Positions 42,631 through 51,617 of a stretch of DNA of 64,000 nucleotides are shown here, piece after piece. The DNA is from Sulfurimicrobium sp963741495 (GTDB taxonomy: Bacteria > Pseudomonadota > Gammaproteobacteria > Burkholderiales > Sulfuricellaceae). The notes beneath the pieces were generated by a model. The model worked only from the letters and a program-made list of their open reading frames with translations. It was not told the origin of the DNA and did no database searches. The stretch's first letter is position 1; each line of letters starts with the position of its first letter. The position numbers were made by a program, and so were the translations under genes. Where the stretch lies: the NCBI GenBank assembly GCA_963741495.1, contig CAVUID010000015.1, forward strand, positions 124,001 to 188,000. The letters are read 5' to 3'.

Positions 42631-43752
42631 CTAGCTTCTGGCAGGATTTAATGCCTTGATTTCAGAAAGTAATTCGTCGCGTTCCGTCTTGAGGGTCTGA
42701 TTTTCCCTGCGCAAGGAATTCAGCAGCTGGATGCGTTCCAGTATTCGTTGAATGCTCATGGAGTATGCGGATAGAAATATTTCGTCATTTGCGTCAAAGG
42801 AATGGGGCAAAGCTTCAATGCCCACCATCAGTATCCCCTTCAAGGGTCCGGGCATCATGATCGTGGCCCCAATGGTATTCAACGCGCCTGTCTTGGTCAT
42901 GCCATTGTTTTGAGGGTGAAATATGACGCCCTGCCCGGTTTTGTCGCTATTGGGTAAACCCGCTCCGTAGTAAAGGAGCAATTTTTTTTCTATCTCGGGA
43001 TTTTCATTGGATGAAAAGATTGAAGGGACGCCTTTGCCTTTCCCTTCAACCAGCAGTGCCCCCCAGTCTGCGGAAAGCAGGCTTTTAGCCTGGAAAGCCG
43101 CCTGGGTGCAAAACACCTTGAGATCGCCCGTTTTTTCCAGTTCGGCCTGTGCTTCGCTCATCCATTCCTGGGCTTGGCTCCAGAGTGCCTGCTTTCGGTT
43201 CATTTCCTTCAATTCAGAGACATGTTTTGCCGATTTCAGATTCAACTGGGCGTTTTCCACCGCAACCGCGATGAATTCGATAAGCTGCGCGCCCTTTTCA
43301 AGATCTTTATCTGAAAATGGTTCCACTTCCTGCGAGCGGTTGACGCTAATCACCCCGACGATCTTCCCTTCGACCATCAGCGGCCAGCACATGGCAGACC
43401 AAGGCGCTGGCCTTGCCCGTTTGGGTAATCTGTCAGCGAGCTTCTGGTCATCCGACAAGTTGCCATTCAGCAACCTTGGTTTTCCTTCTGATACGACCAG
43501 CCCAAGGATTCCAGAGCCTGCCGCCAGCTCGGTTCCTACCACGCCTTCAGGCAAGCCAATGCCGGCCTGAATCTTCAAGTCTCCCTTGCTGTCGATCACT
43601 TCTGCCAGGCAGCCACTGCCGGCTTTGAATGCGCCAACAATGTTTTCAAGCAGGTGGCGCCACATTTCGGAAGGGTCGATACTTGCATTTGAGGTGCGGC
43701 CAAGCTGGTAAAGGTTGTAGATCCATGTCAGTTCATGCTGATCCAGAGGCAT
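42631..43752 (-). CDS. GAF-domain protein with C-terminal coiled coil
   Basis: The 373-residue soluble protein has two GAF-like regions. The first (about 20-165) is the clearer, with CWPLMVEGKIVGVISVNRSQEVEPFSDKDLEKGAQLIEFIAVAVENA. The second (about 205-335) is more divergent. A terminal coiled coil follows (ERIQLLNSLRRENQTLKTERDELLSEIKAL). No output domain (GGDEF, kinase, HTH) is present, so it is a sensory adaptor at most. Its ligand and partner are unknown. Confidence 0.75.
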   Translation of the reverse strand: MPLDQHELTWIYNLYQLGRTSNASIDPSEMWRHLLENIVGAFKAGSGCLAEVIDSKGDLKIQAGIGLPEGVVGTELAAGSGILGLVVSEGKPRLLNGNLSDDQKLADRLPKRARPAPWSAMCWPLMVEGKIVGVISVNRSQEVEPFSDKDLEKGAQLIEFIAVAVENAQLNLKSAKHVSELKEMNRKQALWSQAQEWMSEAQAELEKTGDLKVFCTQAAFQAKSLLSADWGALLVEGKGKGVPSIFSSNENPEIEKKLLLYYGAGLPNSDKTGQGVIFHPQNNGMTKTGALNTIGATIMMPGPLKGILMVGIEALPHSFDANDEIFLSAYSMSIQRILERIQLLNSLRRENQTLKTERDELLSEIKALNPARS

Positions 43753-43867
43753 ATGGAGTGGCCTTTTTACGGTGTTAAATTTGAGAGTTCGCCCAGTCGG
43801 GATTGATTCGTCAGGGCCGGTGTTTAAATATTTGGTTCTATGCTGGTTTTTTCACAAGCCAATGACC

Positions 43868-44911
43868 CTACGCATTGCTCTCACGCATAGTCCATTTTCG
43901 CATCAAACTGAATCCCACCGCCAGCAGGGTCGGTCCGATGAAAATGCCCACGAAGCCGAAGGCGAGCACGCCCCCCATCACGCCAAACATCACCAGAATA
44001 AACGGCAGATTGCTGCCGCGGCTGATAAGCAGGGGTTTCACCACGTTATCCACGCTGCTGATCAGTAGTACTCCCCACAACAGCATGAAAATTCCCCATC
44101 CCGTACTGCCCTGGTAAAAAAGCCAGATAGCTGCGCCACCCCAGATCAGAGGCGGGCCGGCGGGGATCAGGGAAAGTGCGAAGGTGGCCACACCGAGCAG
44201 CAGTGCTGCCGGTACGCCGGCAATAGCGAAACCGATGGCAGCCACAAAACCCTGTGCCAATGCTGTCCCTACAATCCCGTACATGACGCCGCGCACGGTG
44301 TTATTGACCGTGTCGAGGACGCTCACCGAATGGAGGCCGGCAACCCGTTCCATCGCTACGTCAAGTGCATTCACCAGGGCTTTGCCGTCGCGGTACAGGA
44401 AGAAGCTGACGAAAGCGGCCAGGCTCATTTCCATGACCCCCTGCCCAAGCAGGATTCCGCCGCTGAGCAGAAATTTCCGGGTCGGCTCGAGCAGGCGCTT
44501 GAGCAGAGCCATCATTTCTTCCTGGCTATTTGCGATCAGATGCCAGTAATTGTTGATCGATTCACCCACCAGCGGCAACCCGGTCAGCCAGGCGGGTGGC
44601 AGTAGCGGCCCATCCTCGATGGCCTGGATGATCCTGTCGTAAAAAACAGTGACATTGTCGGCAAGGTTATATGCCACCAATGCCAGCGGCAGGATAACGG
44701 TGATAATCAGCGACAGCGTCATGGTGAGCGCGGCCAGGTTCTGTCTGCCCTTCATTCTGCGCAACAGCCAGATATACAGGGGCCAGGTCGAGATGCATAC
44801 CACAGCGGCAAACAGTGTCGCGGTCAGGAAGGGCTGCAATACGAGGAAACAGCCCACTACCAGAATCAGAATAGCGGCAAGCTGGGCATAATATTCGAAG
44901 CGTTTTTCCAT
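43868..44911 (-). CDS. AI-2E family transporter (PerM-like permease)
   Basis: Integral membrane protein of 347 residues with about seven to eight hydrophobic helices. The family's long periplasmic/helical middle region is present (VFYDRIIQAIEDGPLLPPAWLTGLPLVGESINNYW), and the C-terminal conserved block is IFMLLWGVLLISSVDNVVKPLLISRGSNLPFILVMFGVMGG. The name comes from an E. coli member proposed to export autoinducer-2; substrates of most members are unknown. It diverges from yaeQ. Confidence 0.9.
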   Translation of the reverse strand: MEKRFEYYAQLAAILILVVGCFLVLQPFLTATLFAAVVCISTWPLYIWLLRRMKGRQNLAALTMTLSLIITVILPLALVAYNLADNVTVFYDRIIQAIEDGPLLPPAWLTGLPLVGESINNYWHLIANSQEEMMALLKRLLEPTRKFLLSGGILLGQGVMEMSLAAFVSFFLYRDGKALVNALDVAMERVAGLHSVSVLDTVNNTVRGVMYGIVGTALAQGFVAAIGFAIAGVPAALLLGVATFALSLIPAGPPLIWGGAAIWLFYQGSTGWGIFMLLWGVLLISSVDNVVKPLLISRGSNLPFILVMFGVMGGVLAFGFVGIFIGPTLLAVGFSLMRKWTMRESNA

Positions 44912-45008
44912 GGATCTGCCCTTTTGGGTAACTCAATAATGGGAATCAAAATCTCAAATCAGGTATTCTTCGGCGTTTCAGAATCAATGCTCTAGCGGAA
45001 ACAATTAT

Positions 45009-45566
45009 ATGGCACTCAAGGCAACAATTTTCAAAGCCGAGCTGCAAATTGCCGACATGGATCGCAATTATTATCATGACCACATCCTGACTATCGCTCG
45101 CCATCCCTCGGAAAACGACGTGCGCATGATGGTGCGCTTGCTGGCTTTTGCGCTGCATGCTGACGAGAATCTGGCTTTCGGTCAGGGACTGAGCACAGAC
45201 GACGAGCCTGATCTGTGGCAAAAAGATCTGACCGGCGCTATCGAGTGCTGGATCGATGTCGGTCTGCCTGACGAAAAGCTCATTCGCAAAGCCTGTGGGC
45301 GCGCAAGGCAGGTCTTTGTTTATACCTATGGCGGACGTGGCGCGGATATCTGGTGGAGCCAGAATAGCGGCAAATTCGAGCGACTTGAAAATCTCGGTGT
45401 CATGAACCTGCCGCTTGCCACCACTCAGGCCATGGCAGAACTGGCGCAACGCAATATGCAACTGCAATGCACTATTCAGGAAGGGCAGATTTGGCTGTCC
45501 GACAAGAACAACACCGTTCAGGTTGAGTTGATTCCGCTGAAACAACCTGTGCTATCAATGCGCTGA
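45009..45566 (+). CDS. yaeQ: YaeQ family protein
   Basis: Protein of 185 residues beginning MALKATIFKAELQIADMDRNYYHDHILTIARHPSE, with GQGLSTDDEPDLWQKDLTGAIECWIDVGLPDE, clear hallmarks of the YaeQ family. The family has a restriction-nuclease-like fold in structural work, but its cellular role is not settled. It is followed 16 bases later by srkA. Confidence 0.94.
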   Translation: MALKATIFKAELQIADMDRNYYHDHILTIARHPSENDVRMMVRLLAFALHADENLAFGQGLSTDDEPDLWQKDLTGAIECWIDVGLPDEKLIRKACGRARQVFVYTYGGRGADIWWSQNSGKFERLENLGVMNLPLATTQAMAELAQRNMQLQCTIQEGQIWLSDKNNTVQVELIPLKQPVLSMR

Positions 45567-45582
45567 TTTTGCCCTGGCCTCC

Positions 45583-46578
45583 ATGAATAATACTCCCTTG
45601 ACTCCCTTTTCCTCCCTGACGCCGGATGTGATTCTGGATGCGCTGGATAGCGTCGGTTTGCGCAGTGACGGACGCCTGCTTGCACTCAATAGTTATGAGA
45701 ATCGCGTCTACCAGATCGGTATGGAAGAAGGGCCGCCGCTGGTGGCGAAATTTTACCGTCCGGCACGCTGGAGCGATGAAGCTATTCTTGAAGAGCATGC
45801 CTTTACCCAGGAACTGGCCGAGCGTGAAATCCCGGTGGTGCCGGCGCTGGCGCTGGCCGGTGCGGGTACGCTGCACCTGTTCGAGGGTTTCCGTTTTGCC
45901 GTTTTTCCGAAGCAGGGTGGGCGGGCGCCGGAACTGGAGGACAGCAATACCCTGGAATGGATGGGGCGTTTCCTCGGGCGCATTCATGCGGTAGGGGCGT
46001 TACGGCCGTTCAATCACCGCCCCGTGCTGGATGTTTCGAGTTTTGGTACGGAGCCGCGCGATTATCTGCTGGCCAATGATTTTATCCCGCCTGATCTGGA
46101 TGATGCCTGGCGCAGTGTCGTGGCGCTGGCTCTGGATGGGGTGCGGCGCTGTTTTGAGCGGGCTGGCGGCGTGAAGATGCTGCGTCTGCATGGTGATTGC
46201 CATGCTGGCAATGTGCTATGGACGGACAATGGGCCGCATTTTGTCGATTTTGACGACGCCCGGATGGGCCCGGCAGTGCAGGATCTGTGGATGATGCTCT
46301 CGGGTGAACGCGCTGACATGGCGCGGCAGATGGCTGATTTGCTGGCAGGGTACGAGGATTTCCATGAATTCGATGCGCGCGAACTTCACCTGATTGAAGC
46401 GCTGCGAACCCTGCGCCTGATCCACTATTCTGCCTGGCTGGCGCGGCGCTGGGATGATCCGGCGTTTCCGGCGGCATTCCCCTGGTTCAACACCCAGCGT
46501 TATTGGCAGGACCGTATTCTGGAGCTGCGCGAGCAGGTGGCGCTGATGGATGAAGGGCCGCTTTGGTCGCAGTATTAG
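45583..46578 (+). CDS. srkA: Stress response serine/threonine kinase SrkA (YihE/RdoA)
   Basis: Choline-kinase-fold protein kinase linked in E. coli to survival under envelope and oxidative stress. The 331-residue product starts with FSSLTPDVILDALDSVGLRSDGRLLALNSYENRVYQIG. The catalytic loop HGDCHAGNVLW is near residue 206 and the metal-binding VDFDDARMGPAVQDLW near 222. Length and motifs are typical. It converges on the holin-family gene across a 12-base perfect inverted repeat. Confidence 0.95.
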   Translation: MNNTPLTPFSSLTPDVILDALDSVGLRSDGRLLALNSYENRVYQIGMEEGPPLVAKFYRPARWSDEAILEEHAFTQELAEREIPVVPALALAGAGTLHLFEGFRFAVFPKQGGRAPELEDSNTLEWMGRFLGRIHAVGALRPFNHRPVLDVSSFGTEPRDYLLANDFIPPDLDDAWRSVVALALDGVRRCFERAGGVKMLRLHGDCHAGNVLWTDNGPHFVDFDDARMGPAVQDLWMMLSGERADMARQMADLLAGYEDFHEFDARELHLIEALRTLRLIHYSAWLARRWDDPAFPAAFPWFNTQRYWQDRILELREQVALMDEGPLWSQY

Positions 46579-46590
46579 CCCGTTTACACC

Positions 46591-46992
46591 CTAAATCATG
46601 ATGCCACCCTGGGTTGGCATCATGATGGGATGTCCGCCGGACTGGAAAATAAACAGCCCGATAAAAAAACTGAAAACCGCAATAAAGATGCTGGCGAAAA
46701 ACGCGGTCCAGAAGCCGGAGATCCTGAAGCCCGGCACAATGGCTGCGACCAGCATGATAACCAGCGCATTGATGACCAAGAGAAAAAGGCCGAAGGTGAT
46801 AAGCGTAAGCGGCAGGGTCAGTACAATCAGCACCGGGCGCACGATTGCGTTGGCAAACCCCAGCAGCAGGGCCGCAATGAGCAGGGATTGCTTGTTGGAA
46901 AAGCTGATGCCGTGAAATATTGCACTGGCAACCCACAGCGCAAATGCTGTGATGGCCCAGTGAACAAGAAATTCGCTTAGATTGTTGAGCAT
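46591..46992 (-). CDS. Phage holin family (4TM, PF04020/YvlD-type) membrane protein
   Basis: Small membrane protein of 133 residues with four hydrophobic helices and the family pattern FGISFSNKQSLLIAALLLGFANAIVRPVLIVLTLPLTLITFGLFLLVINALVIML. Despite the family name there is no phage context. The C-terminus (PIMMPTQGGIMI) is encoded by an inverted repeat that may serve as the transcription stop for this gene and srkA. Confidence 0.88.
   Translation of the reverse strand: MLNNLSEFLVHWAITAFALWVASAIFHGISFSNKQSLLIAALLLGFANAIVRPVLIVLTLPLTLITFGLFLLVINALVIMLVAAIVPGFRISGFWTAFFASIFIAVFSFFIGLFIFQSGGHPIMMPTQGGIMI
46595..46626. terminator. Perfect 12-bp inverted repeat at the srkA/holin convergence
   Basis: ATCATGATGCCA, an 8-base loop, TGGCATCATGAT. 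It lies inside the last codons of the minus-strand gene and 16 bases after the srkA stop. There is no T tract on either side, so termination is inferred only from position. Confidence 0.5.
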
Positions 46993-47125
46993 GTCGTCGA
47001 TCCGGATGGGTGGTGCTGCCGGTAATTATGAATGCCCCGAGCGGTTTTCCCAAGTGAATTGGCCCTCCATGATTCTTATCGATATGCAGACCCGAGGCGG
47101 CATTTATGCTGCATGTGGAAATTGC

Positions 47126-47154
47126 TTGAGAAAAATCCGGGTTTGTGGTAGAAA
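47126..47154 (+). promoter_or_regulatory. Candidate sigma-70 promoter for the riboswitch transcript
   Basis: TTGAGA, a 17-base spacer and TAGAAA. The -10 box ends about 46 bases before the riboswitch core. It is the best sigma-70-like match in the 446-base gap between the holin-family gene and the DUF1631 gene. Confidence 0.45.
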
Positions 47155-47201
47155 GTTAACATTACTGGTCAGTGAATTTCTGGTCAGGTAGCACCTAAAA
47201 T

Positions 47202-47284
47202 TTATGGGCAAACCTATCGAAAGGTGGGGACGCAAAGTTTCCGGTCTAAGGGGCGCATGCTCTAGGATAGCGGGATTGCTGGGT
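47202..47284 (+). promoter_or_regulatory. Class I cyclic-di-GMP riboswitch (GEMM-I)
   Basis: The conserved core is present in order: GGGCAAACC (47207), a P2 stem capped by a GAAA tetraloop (47219-47222), GGGGACGCAAAG (47226-47237), CCGGTCTAAG as tetraloop-receptor strand, a P3 hairpin, then TAGGATAGCGGGATTGCTGG (47264-47283). This follows the known GEMM-I consensus closely. A downstream hairpin GTGAAATC / GGTTTCAC (47283-47290, 47312-47319) overlaps the 3' end of the aptamer and may be the expression platform. It has no T tract after it, and the open frame starts 120 bases later at 47439. Whether it is an on or off switch is not evident. Confidence 0.9.
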
Positions 47285-47438
47285 GAAATCAGTCGTGGCG
47301 CATCGCGCTATGGTTTCACATCAATCCCCGCTTTTCCTTAAGTTTTTCCCCATTCGGTCGTTTAAGCTTGGCGTCAATACAGGACAAATTGCAGACTGTG
47401 TCGCAATGTGTTTGCCCGCTCTGTCAGGAGACGGAATC

Positions 47439-49838
47439 ATGAAAGACGCCGCGCAAAAAAACATCGTGATGATGAGCCAGTTCGAACGGCCCCGTTCGAT
47501 ACCCGGCACATCCATGCCGGTATTGAACGATTGCCGGGATATGGCCGTGTCCCGGTTGGCGCAGGCTTTGACCCAGATGATGGACAAGGCGGCGGATGAT
47601 CTTTTCGACCTTTCCGAGCAGGCCACCCATTACGAGATGCGAAATTTGTATATGGAAGCCATGGGTGTCGCTCGCGACCAGCGTGGCCTCATTGAAGCGG
47701 GGTTCAAGCAGTCATTTATTCAGGATTTCAACCAGGAAATTCGCCGCGATAAGCGCTCACAGCATGAACTCGACCTGAATGCTTCTGAACTGAGTCTGGT
47801 GGAGCCTGACGATCTCGAAGAATCACTGGCATCGAGCAATATTGCGAATAGTATCTATGGGGATTGTGCCGAGGAGTTGTTCGGCATCGAAAAACGCATG
47901 GGCGTGCTAATGCACGACCCGGATTTGTTGCAATCGAACAATCCGCTTGGCCCTGAAGTGATTGGCAATGCATTCATGAAATCCCTGAAAGCGCTTGATT
48001 GCCCTGTCAAGGTCAAACTGCTGCTGGTTAATCTGTTCAACAAGCACATGCCGCGCCAGACAAAAGGGATTTACCAGCAGATCAACCAGTTTCTGGTGGA
48101 TAAGGGCGTTCTGAGCAAAATTCGAGCTGGCATGAAAAAACAGCCTGACGTGAGCGAGCCTGCCGGAACTGCTCCGAATGAGCAAAATGTGGCCGCGCCT
48201 TCTCCATCCGGCGAAGGTGGGCTGTTTGCAGCACTTCAGCAGTTGCTGACGCGCGGAATCGGTGGCGCAGGGTTTTCGGGCGGCTTCGGTAGCGGGGGGG
48301 GGGCGAGCGCAGGTGACGCCTCGGCAATGCTAATGGCTGGCGGCGCGCAGCAAGCGGTTTTGCCTGCGCAAAGTATGGCCGTAGTAAGTTCGCTGACGCA
48401 GTTGCAACATGGGCAACTTGACGGGCTGGCAGGCGCGGGTGGCGCACTTGATGCAGCTGCTCTGGCAGATGGGCGGGTCAATGTGCTGCGCGAAATCAAG
48501 TCCAGTCCGGTGGCCAGCACCATGGGACATGTGGATGCCATGACCCTGGATATCGTGGCCATGCTGTTCGACTACATCCTGGATGACCGGCGTATTCCGG
48601 ATGCAATGAAAGCGCTTATTGGCAGGTTGCAGATCCCGGTGCTCAAGGTGGCCATGCTGGACAAGGCATTTTTCTCGCAGAAATCCCACCCTGCCCGGAA
48701 ACTGCTGGACCGTCTGGCCGAAGTCTCAGTTGGCTGGGATGAAACCGAAGGGCATGAGGGGGGCTTTTACCAGGCTGTTGACGAGTTGATCCAGCGAATC
48801 CTGAACGAGTTTGATGACAAGGTCGGGATTTTTGCCGAAGTTCTGGAAAATCTTGAAAGCTATCTCGTCGAAGAGAAGAAAAGAACCGATGAGCGGACCG
48901 GGTTGAGCGCCCAGGTTGTTCATCAGCGGGAACAAAATGAGCTCTCTCGCATCATGGCACATGACGAGGTGCGGCGCCGTATTCATAAGCCGCATATCCC
49001 AGAAGTGATCCGGAGTTTTCTGGCCGGTTGCTGGGAGTCCGTCCTGACTTCGGCCTATACCCAGGCCGGAGAAGACGGCGCTTCCTGGAATCAGGCTATT
49101 GCGACCATGGATGAACTGGTCTGGAGTATTGAGCCAAAAACTGTGCCGGAAGATCGCAAGAAGCTGATTGGCTTGTTACCAAGCCTGCTTAAGCGTTTGC
49201 AGGATGGCATGGTGCAGACGGGCTTGCCGGATGCTGAACGTGACCAGTTTTTTGCACGCCTGGTGAATTGCCACGCTGTTGTAGTCAAGGCCAGCCTGCA
49301 CGGCGTTGAGCAGGAGGATATGCGTCAGGCTGAATTCGTGGAGCAGGAAATTGCAGCGGAGGAGGCAGCTGAAATCGCGCTTCACGTCGCAGAGCCAACG
49401 GACTTTGCCGAGATTACAGTGCCTCAGGAACATGTCGAACCGGACCCGGCTTTCATGCAGGCGCTGATTGCCGATAGCGAAATCGAAGCCGGCTGGCAAA
49501 CATTCACGATTGGGGAGGCGAATTGGCAGGGTGAGGCGGCAGTTGCCTCAGACGACTACGATGCGATGGTGAAGCGTCTCAAACGCGGTGCCTGGATCGA
49601 AATCGAGCAGGATAATGGCGCTTCCACCCGCGTCAAGCTTGCCTGGGTTAGCCCCCTCAAGGGACTTTTCCTGTTTACCAATCGTCTGGGTGAGAGAGCG
49701 GTTTCCATTACGCCGGAAGGGCTGGCTGAAAAATTCCGCAACGGTGTGGCTCATGTGATCGATGATATTGCGCTGGTCGACAGTGCAGTGAACAACCTTA
49801 TGGAGCGCCTCAAACAGACCCCGATCGAGGCGGGTTAA
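47439..49838 (+). CDS. DUF1631 family protein under c-di-GMP riboswitch control
   Basis: Large cytoplasmic protein of 799 residues with no membrane segment. The start ATG 47439 has AGGAGA eight bases upstream; a longer open frame reaching 47283 would begin inside the riboswitch and is rejected. It resembles the DUF1631 family (PF07793): RDMAVSRLAQALTQMMDKAADDLFDLSEQA near the N-terminus and a helical body. A Gly/Ala-rich linker (about residues 276-310) is encoded around a G10 tract. The C-terminal 100 residues (MVKRLKRGAWIEIEQDNGASTRVKLAWVSPLKGLFLFTNRLGERAVSITPEGLAEKF) have the look of a PilZ-like barrel. Its role is unknown; c-di-GMP control of its mRNA and the neighbour's domains suggest a second-messenger circuit. 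Confidence 0.82.
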   Translation: MKDAAQKNIVMMSQFERPRSIPGTSMPVLNDCRDMAVSRLAQALTQMMDKAADDLFDLSEQATHYEMRNLYMEAMGVARDQRGLIEAGFKQSFIQDFNQEIRRDKRSQHELDLNASELSLVEPDDLEESLASSNIANSIYGDCAEELFGIEKRMGVLMHDPDLLQSNNPLGPEVIGNAFMKSLKALDCPVKVKLLLVNLFNKHMPRQTKGIYQQINQFLVDKGVLSKIRAGMKKQPDVSEPAGTAPNEQNVAAPSPSGEGGLFAALQQLLTRGIGGAGFSGGFGSGGGASAGDASAMLMAGGAQQAVLPAQSMAVVSSLTQLQHGQLDGLAGAGGALDAAALADGRVNVLREIKSSPVASTMGHVDAMTLDIVAMLFDYILDDRRIPDAMKALIGRLQIPVLKVAMLDKAFFSQKSHPARKLLDRLAEVSVGWDETEGHEGGFYQAVDELIQRILNEFDDKVGIFAEVLENLESYLVEEKKRTDERTGLSAQVVHQREQNELSRIMAHDEVRRRIHKPHIPEVIRSFLAGCWESVLTSAYTQAGEDGASWNQAIATMDELVWSIEPKTVPEDRKKLIGLLPSLLKRLQDGMVQTGLPDAERDQFFARLVNCHAVVVKASLHGVEQEDMRQAEFVEQEIAAEEAAEIALHVAEPTDFAEITVPQEHVEPDPAFMQALIADSEIEAGWQTFTIGEANWQGEAAVASDDYDAMVKRLKRGAWIEIEQDNGASTRVKLAWVSPLKGLFLFTNRLGERAVSITPEGLAEKFRNGVAHVIDDIALVDSAVNNLMERLKQTPIEAG
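48294..48303 (+). repeat. Homopolymeric G10 tract inside the DUF1631 gene
   Basis: Ten consecutive G residues in frame (Gly-Ser-Gly-Gly-Gly-Ala) within the flexible linker. Loss or gain of one G would truncate the protein at about residue 290. Tracts of this length slip readily, so phase variation is possible; a sequencing artefact is the other reading. Confidence 0.8.
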
Positions 49839-49934
49839 CCCGTCGTTTACAATCGCGCCTGTTTGCTGCATGCTTTAAACGGGGGCTTTCGCCTGTGTGA
49901 CGGCCTCCGAAAGCCGTCTACAGCGAGAGCGACC

Positions 49935-51335
49935 ATGCTGGAAAAATATCTGAAATTTCTCAAGACCGACCGTGATGCCGGTGCTAATAATCATGATTCA
50001 GGTGCGGAGGATACCTTGTCTGTCATTCCTGATGCGCCAAATAAACAACCCGGCAGTGACGCCCTCTCTGTAATGGATGCGCTCAGCCAGGGGCGGGGCG
50101 GTCTGGCAAGGGAAAAGTGGCGCCTGTTTCTTGGTCGTCAGCCCATACTCGATGCTACAGGTCAGTTTGTCGGTTATGAGCTGAAACTTCAGGATCAGAA
50201 TTTCCCCCCCGATATTGGCGATGAAGCCGAGCTTCGCCGGGTGCAGGATGAATTGCTGGTGATCAGCGTGATTGACCTGGATTTCCAGAAAGTCCTGGGA
50301 AACGGCCTGGTCTTCATCCATGTTTCGCCTGCCATGCTGGATAACCCGATCATCGAATCCCTGCCGAAAAACAAGGTGGTCGTGGGCATGCGCCTGACAG
50401 GAGCCGTCAGTGAGCCACTCTTGCAGCGCTGCCAGGAACTTGCAGCACTTGGCATTCCGCTGGCGCTGGAGCATTTTGAATATCGCCCGGAATATGTTCC
50501 ATTTTTGGCGATCTGTTCCTGGGTGAAACTGGACACCACACATTACGATGCCTTGGCGCTCAGCCAGCAGATTAGCCTGATTCAGGGTTCTGGGAAGTTG
50601 CACATTATCGCGCAGAACGTGGAATCGGATGACGCATTCGAGGCCTATCGTACGCTGGCTTTTGAGTATTTTCAGGGCGCCTATTTCTCCCGCCTGCAAC
50701 CAAATTTGCCTCAACGGCTCGACAATGACCGGATGCGCGTGATCGAAATGCTGAATCTGGTCATGAACCATGCGGAACTTTCCGAGTTGGAGGAGAAGGT
50801 CAAACGTGATCCGGGGCTTTCCTACAAACTACTTAATTTCATCAACTCCCCGGCCAACGGGCTACAGCAAAAAATCCGCTCCATCGGCCATGGCTTGACC
50901 TTGCTGGGTTATAACCAGTTGTACCGCTGGCTGACCCTGCTGCTGTTTACCAGCGGCAAGACGGACGGACGCAGCCGGACCCTGCTCAAGAATGCACTGG
51001 TGCGGGCGCGTTTTACTGAAACATTGGGGCAGAACCAGTTTGAACCCGCCGAGCGCGGCGGCCTGTTCATTACCGGCATTTTTTCCCTGCTGGACGCGCT
51101 GCTCAATGTGCCGATGGCACAGGCGCTGTCACGCCTCAATCTGCCGGATTTGGTCATGGAAGCCCTGCTGCACCGCACTGGCAGATATGCGCCCTATCTG
51201 CAACTTGCCATCGCATGCGAAAACTTTGATCAGGATGCGATTTCACGTTATGCGGCAGCATGTGGGCTAACCGCAGACGAAGTGAATGTGACTCACGTCA
51301 AAGCCCTGATCTGGGGCGAGGAAGTGGATGCGTGA
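49935..51335 (+). CDS. EAL-HDOD signalling protein (degenerate EAL domain)
   Basis: YuxH-type protein of 466 residues. After a polar N-terminal 85 residues, an EAL-like domain begins FLGRQPILDATGQFVGYELKLQD. The catalytic DDFG region is replaced by LEHFEYRPEYVPFLAICSWVKLD, and the ELTE-type motif by GMRLTGAVS, so phosphodiesterase activity is unlikely. The HDOD domain (about 270-466) shows ELEEKVKRDPGLSYKLLNFINSP and ITGIFSLLDALLNVPM. ATG 49935 is chosen over an upstream in-frame start. It follows the DUF1631 gene by 96 bases and may share its riboswitch-controlled transcript. Confidence 0.88.
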   Translation: MLEKYLKFLKTDRDAGANNHDSGAEDTLSVIPDAPNKQPGSDALSVMDALSQGRGGLAREKWRLFLGRQPILDATGQFVGYELKLQDQNFPPDIGDEAELRRVQDELLVISVIDLDFQKVLGNGLVFIHVSPAMLDNPIIESLPKNKVVVGMRLTGAVSEPLLQRCQELAALGIPLALEHFEYRPEYVPFLAICSWVKLDTTHYDALALSQQISLIQGSGKLHIIAQNVESDDAFEAYRTLAFEYFQGAYFSRLQPNLPQRLDNDRMRVIEMLNLVMNHAELSELEEKVKRDPGLSYKLLNFINSPANGLQQKIRSIGHGLTLLGYNQLYRWLTLLLFTSGKTDGRSRTLLKNALVRARFTETLGQNQFEPAERGGLFITGIFSLLDALLNVPMAQALSRLNLPDLVMEALLHRTGRYAPYLQLAIACENFDQDAISRYAAACGLTADEVNVTHVKALIWGEEVDA

Positions 51336-51356
51336 ATGAATTGAATATGGATCAAT

Positions 51357-51617
51357 ATGTTGATGACTGATGCCAATCTGCTTGGCATGGCTGCTGGTAC
51401 TTTGACCACGGTGGCTTTTGTTCCGCAGGTACTCAAGACCTGGCGCTCAAAATCGGCCCGCGATGTTTCTTACGGGATGTTTCTGATTTTCAGCAGTGGC
51501 GTATTTCTTTGGCTGCTGTACGGGTTGGCCATCGGCGCCACCCCGATTGTGATCACCAATGCGGTCACGCTGGTGCTGGCGCTTATCATGCTGGTACTCA
51601 AGCGGCTTTATCGCTAG
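51357..51617 (+). CDS. SemiSWEET-type small sugar transporter
   Basis: Membrane protein of 86 residues with three helices and the PQ-loop FVPQVLKTWRSKSARDVSYGMF, the pattern of bacterial SemiSWEET transporters that dimerise to move sugars. It lies 21 bases after the EAL-HDOD gene on the same strand, so it could be the last gene of that transcript. An ATG six bases further on is an alternative start. Its substrate is unknown. Confidence 0.88.
   Translation: MLMTDANLLGMAAGTLTTVAFVPQVLKTWRSKSARDVSYGMFLIFSSGVFLWLLYGLAIGATPIVITNAVTLVLALIMLVLKRLYR

Noticed and set aside
46591..46992. Prophage remnant suggested by the holin family name
   Set aside because: The PF04020-type protein is a common chromosomal membrane protein, and no phage gene lies near it.
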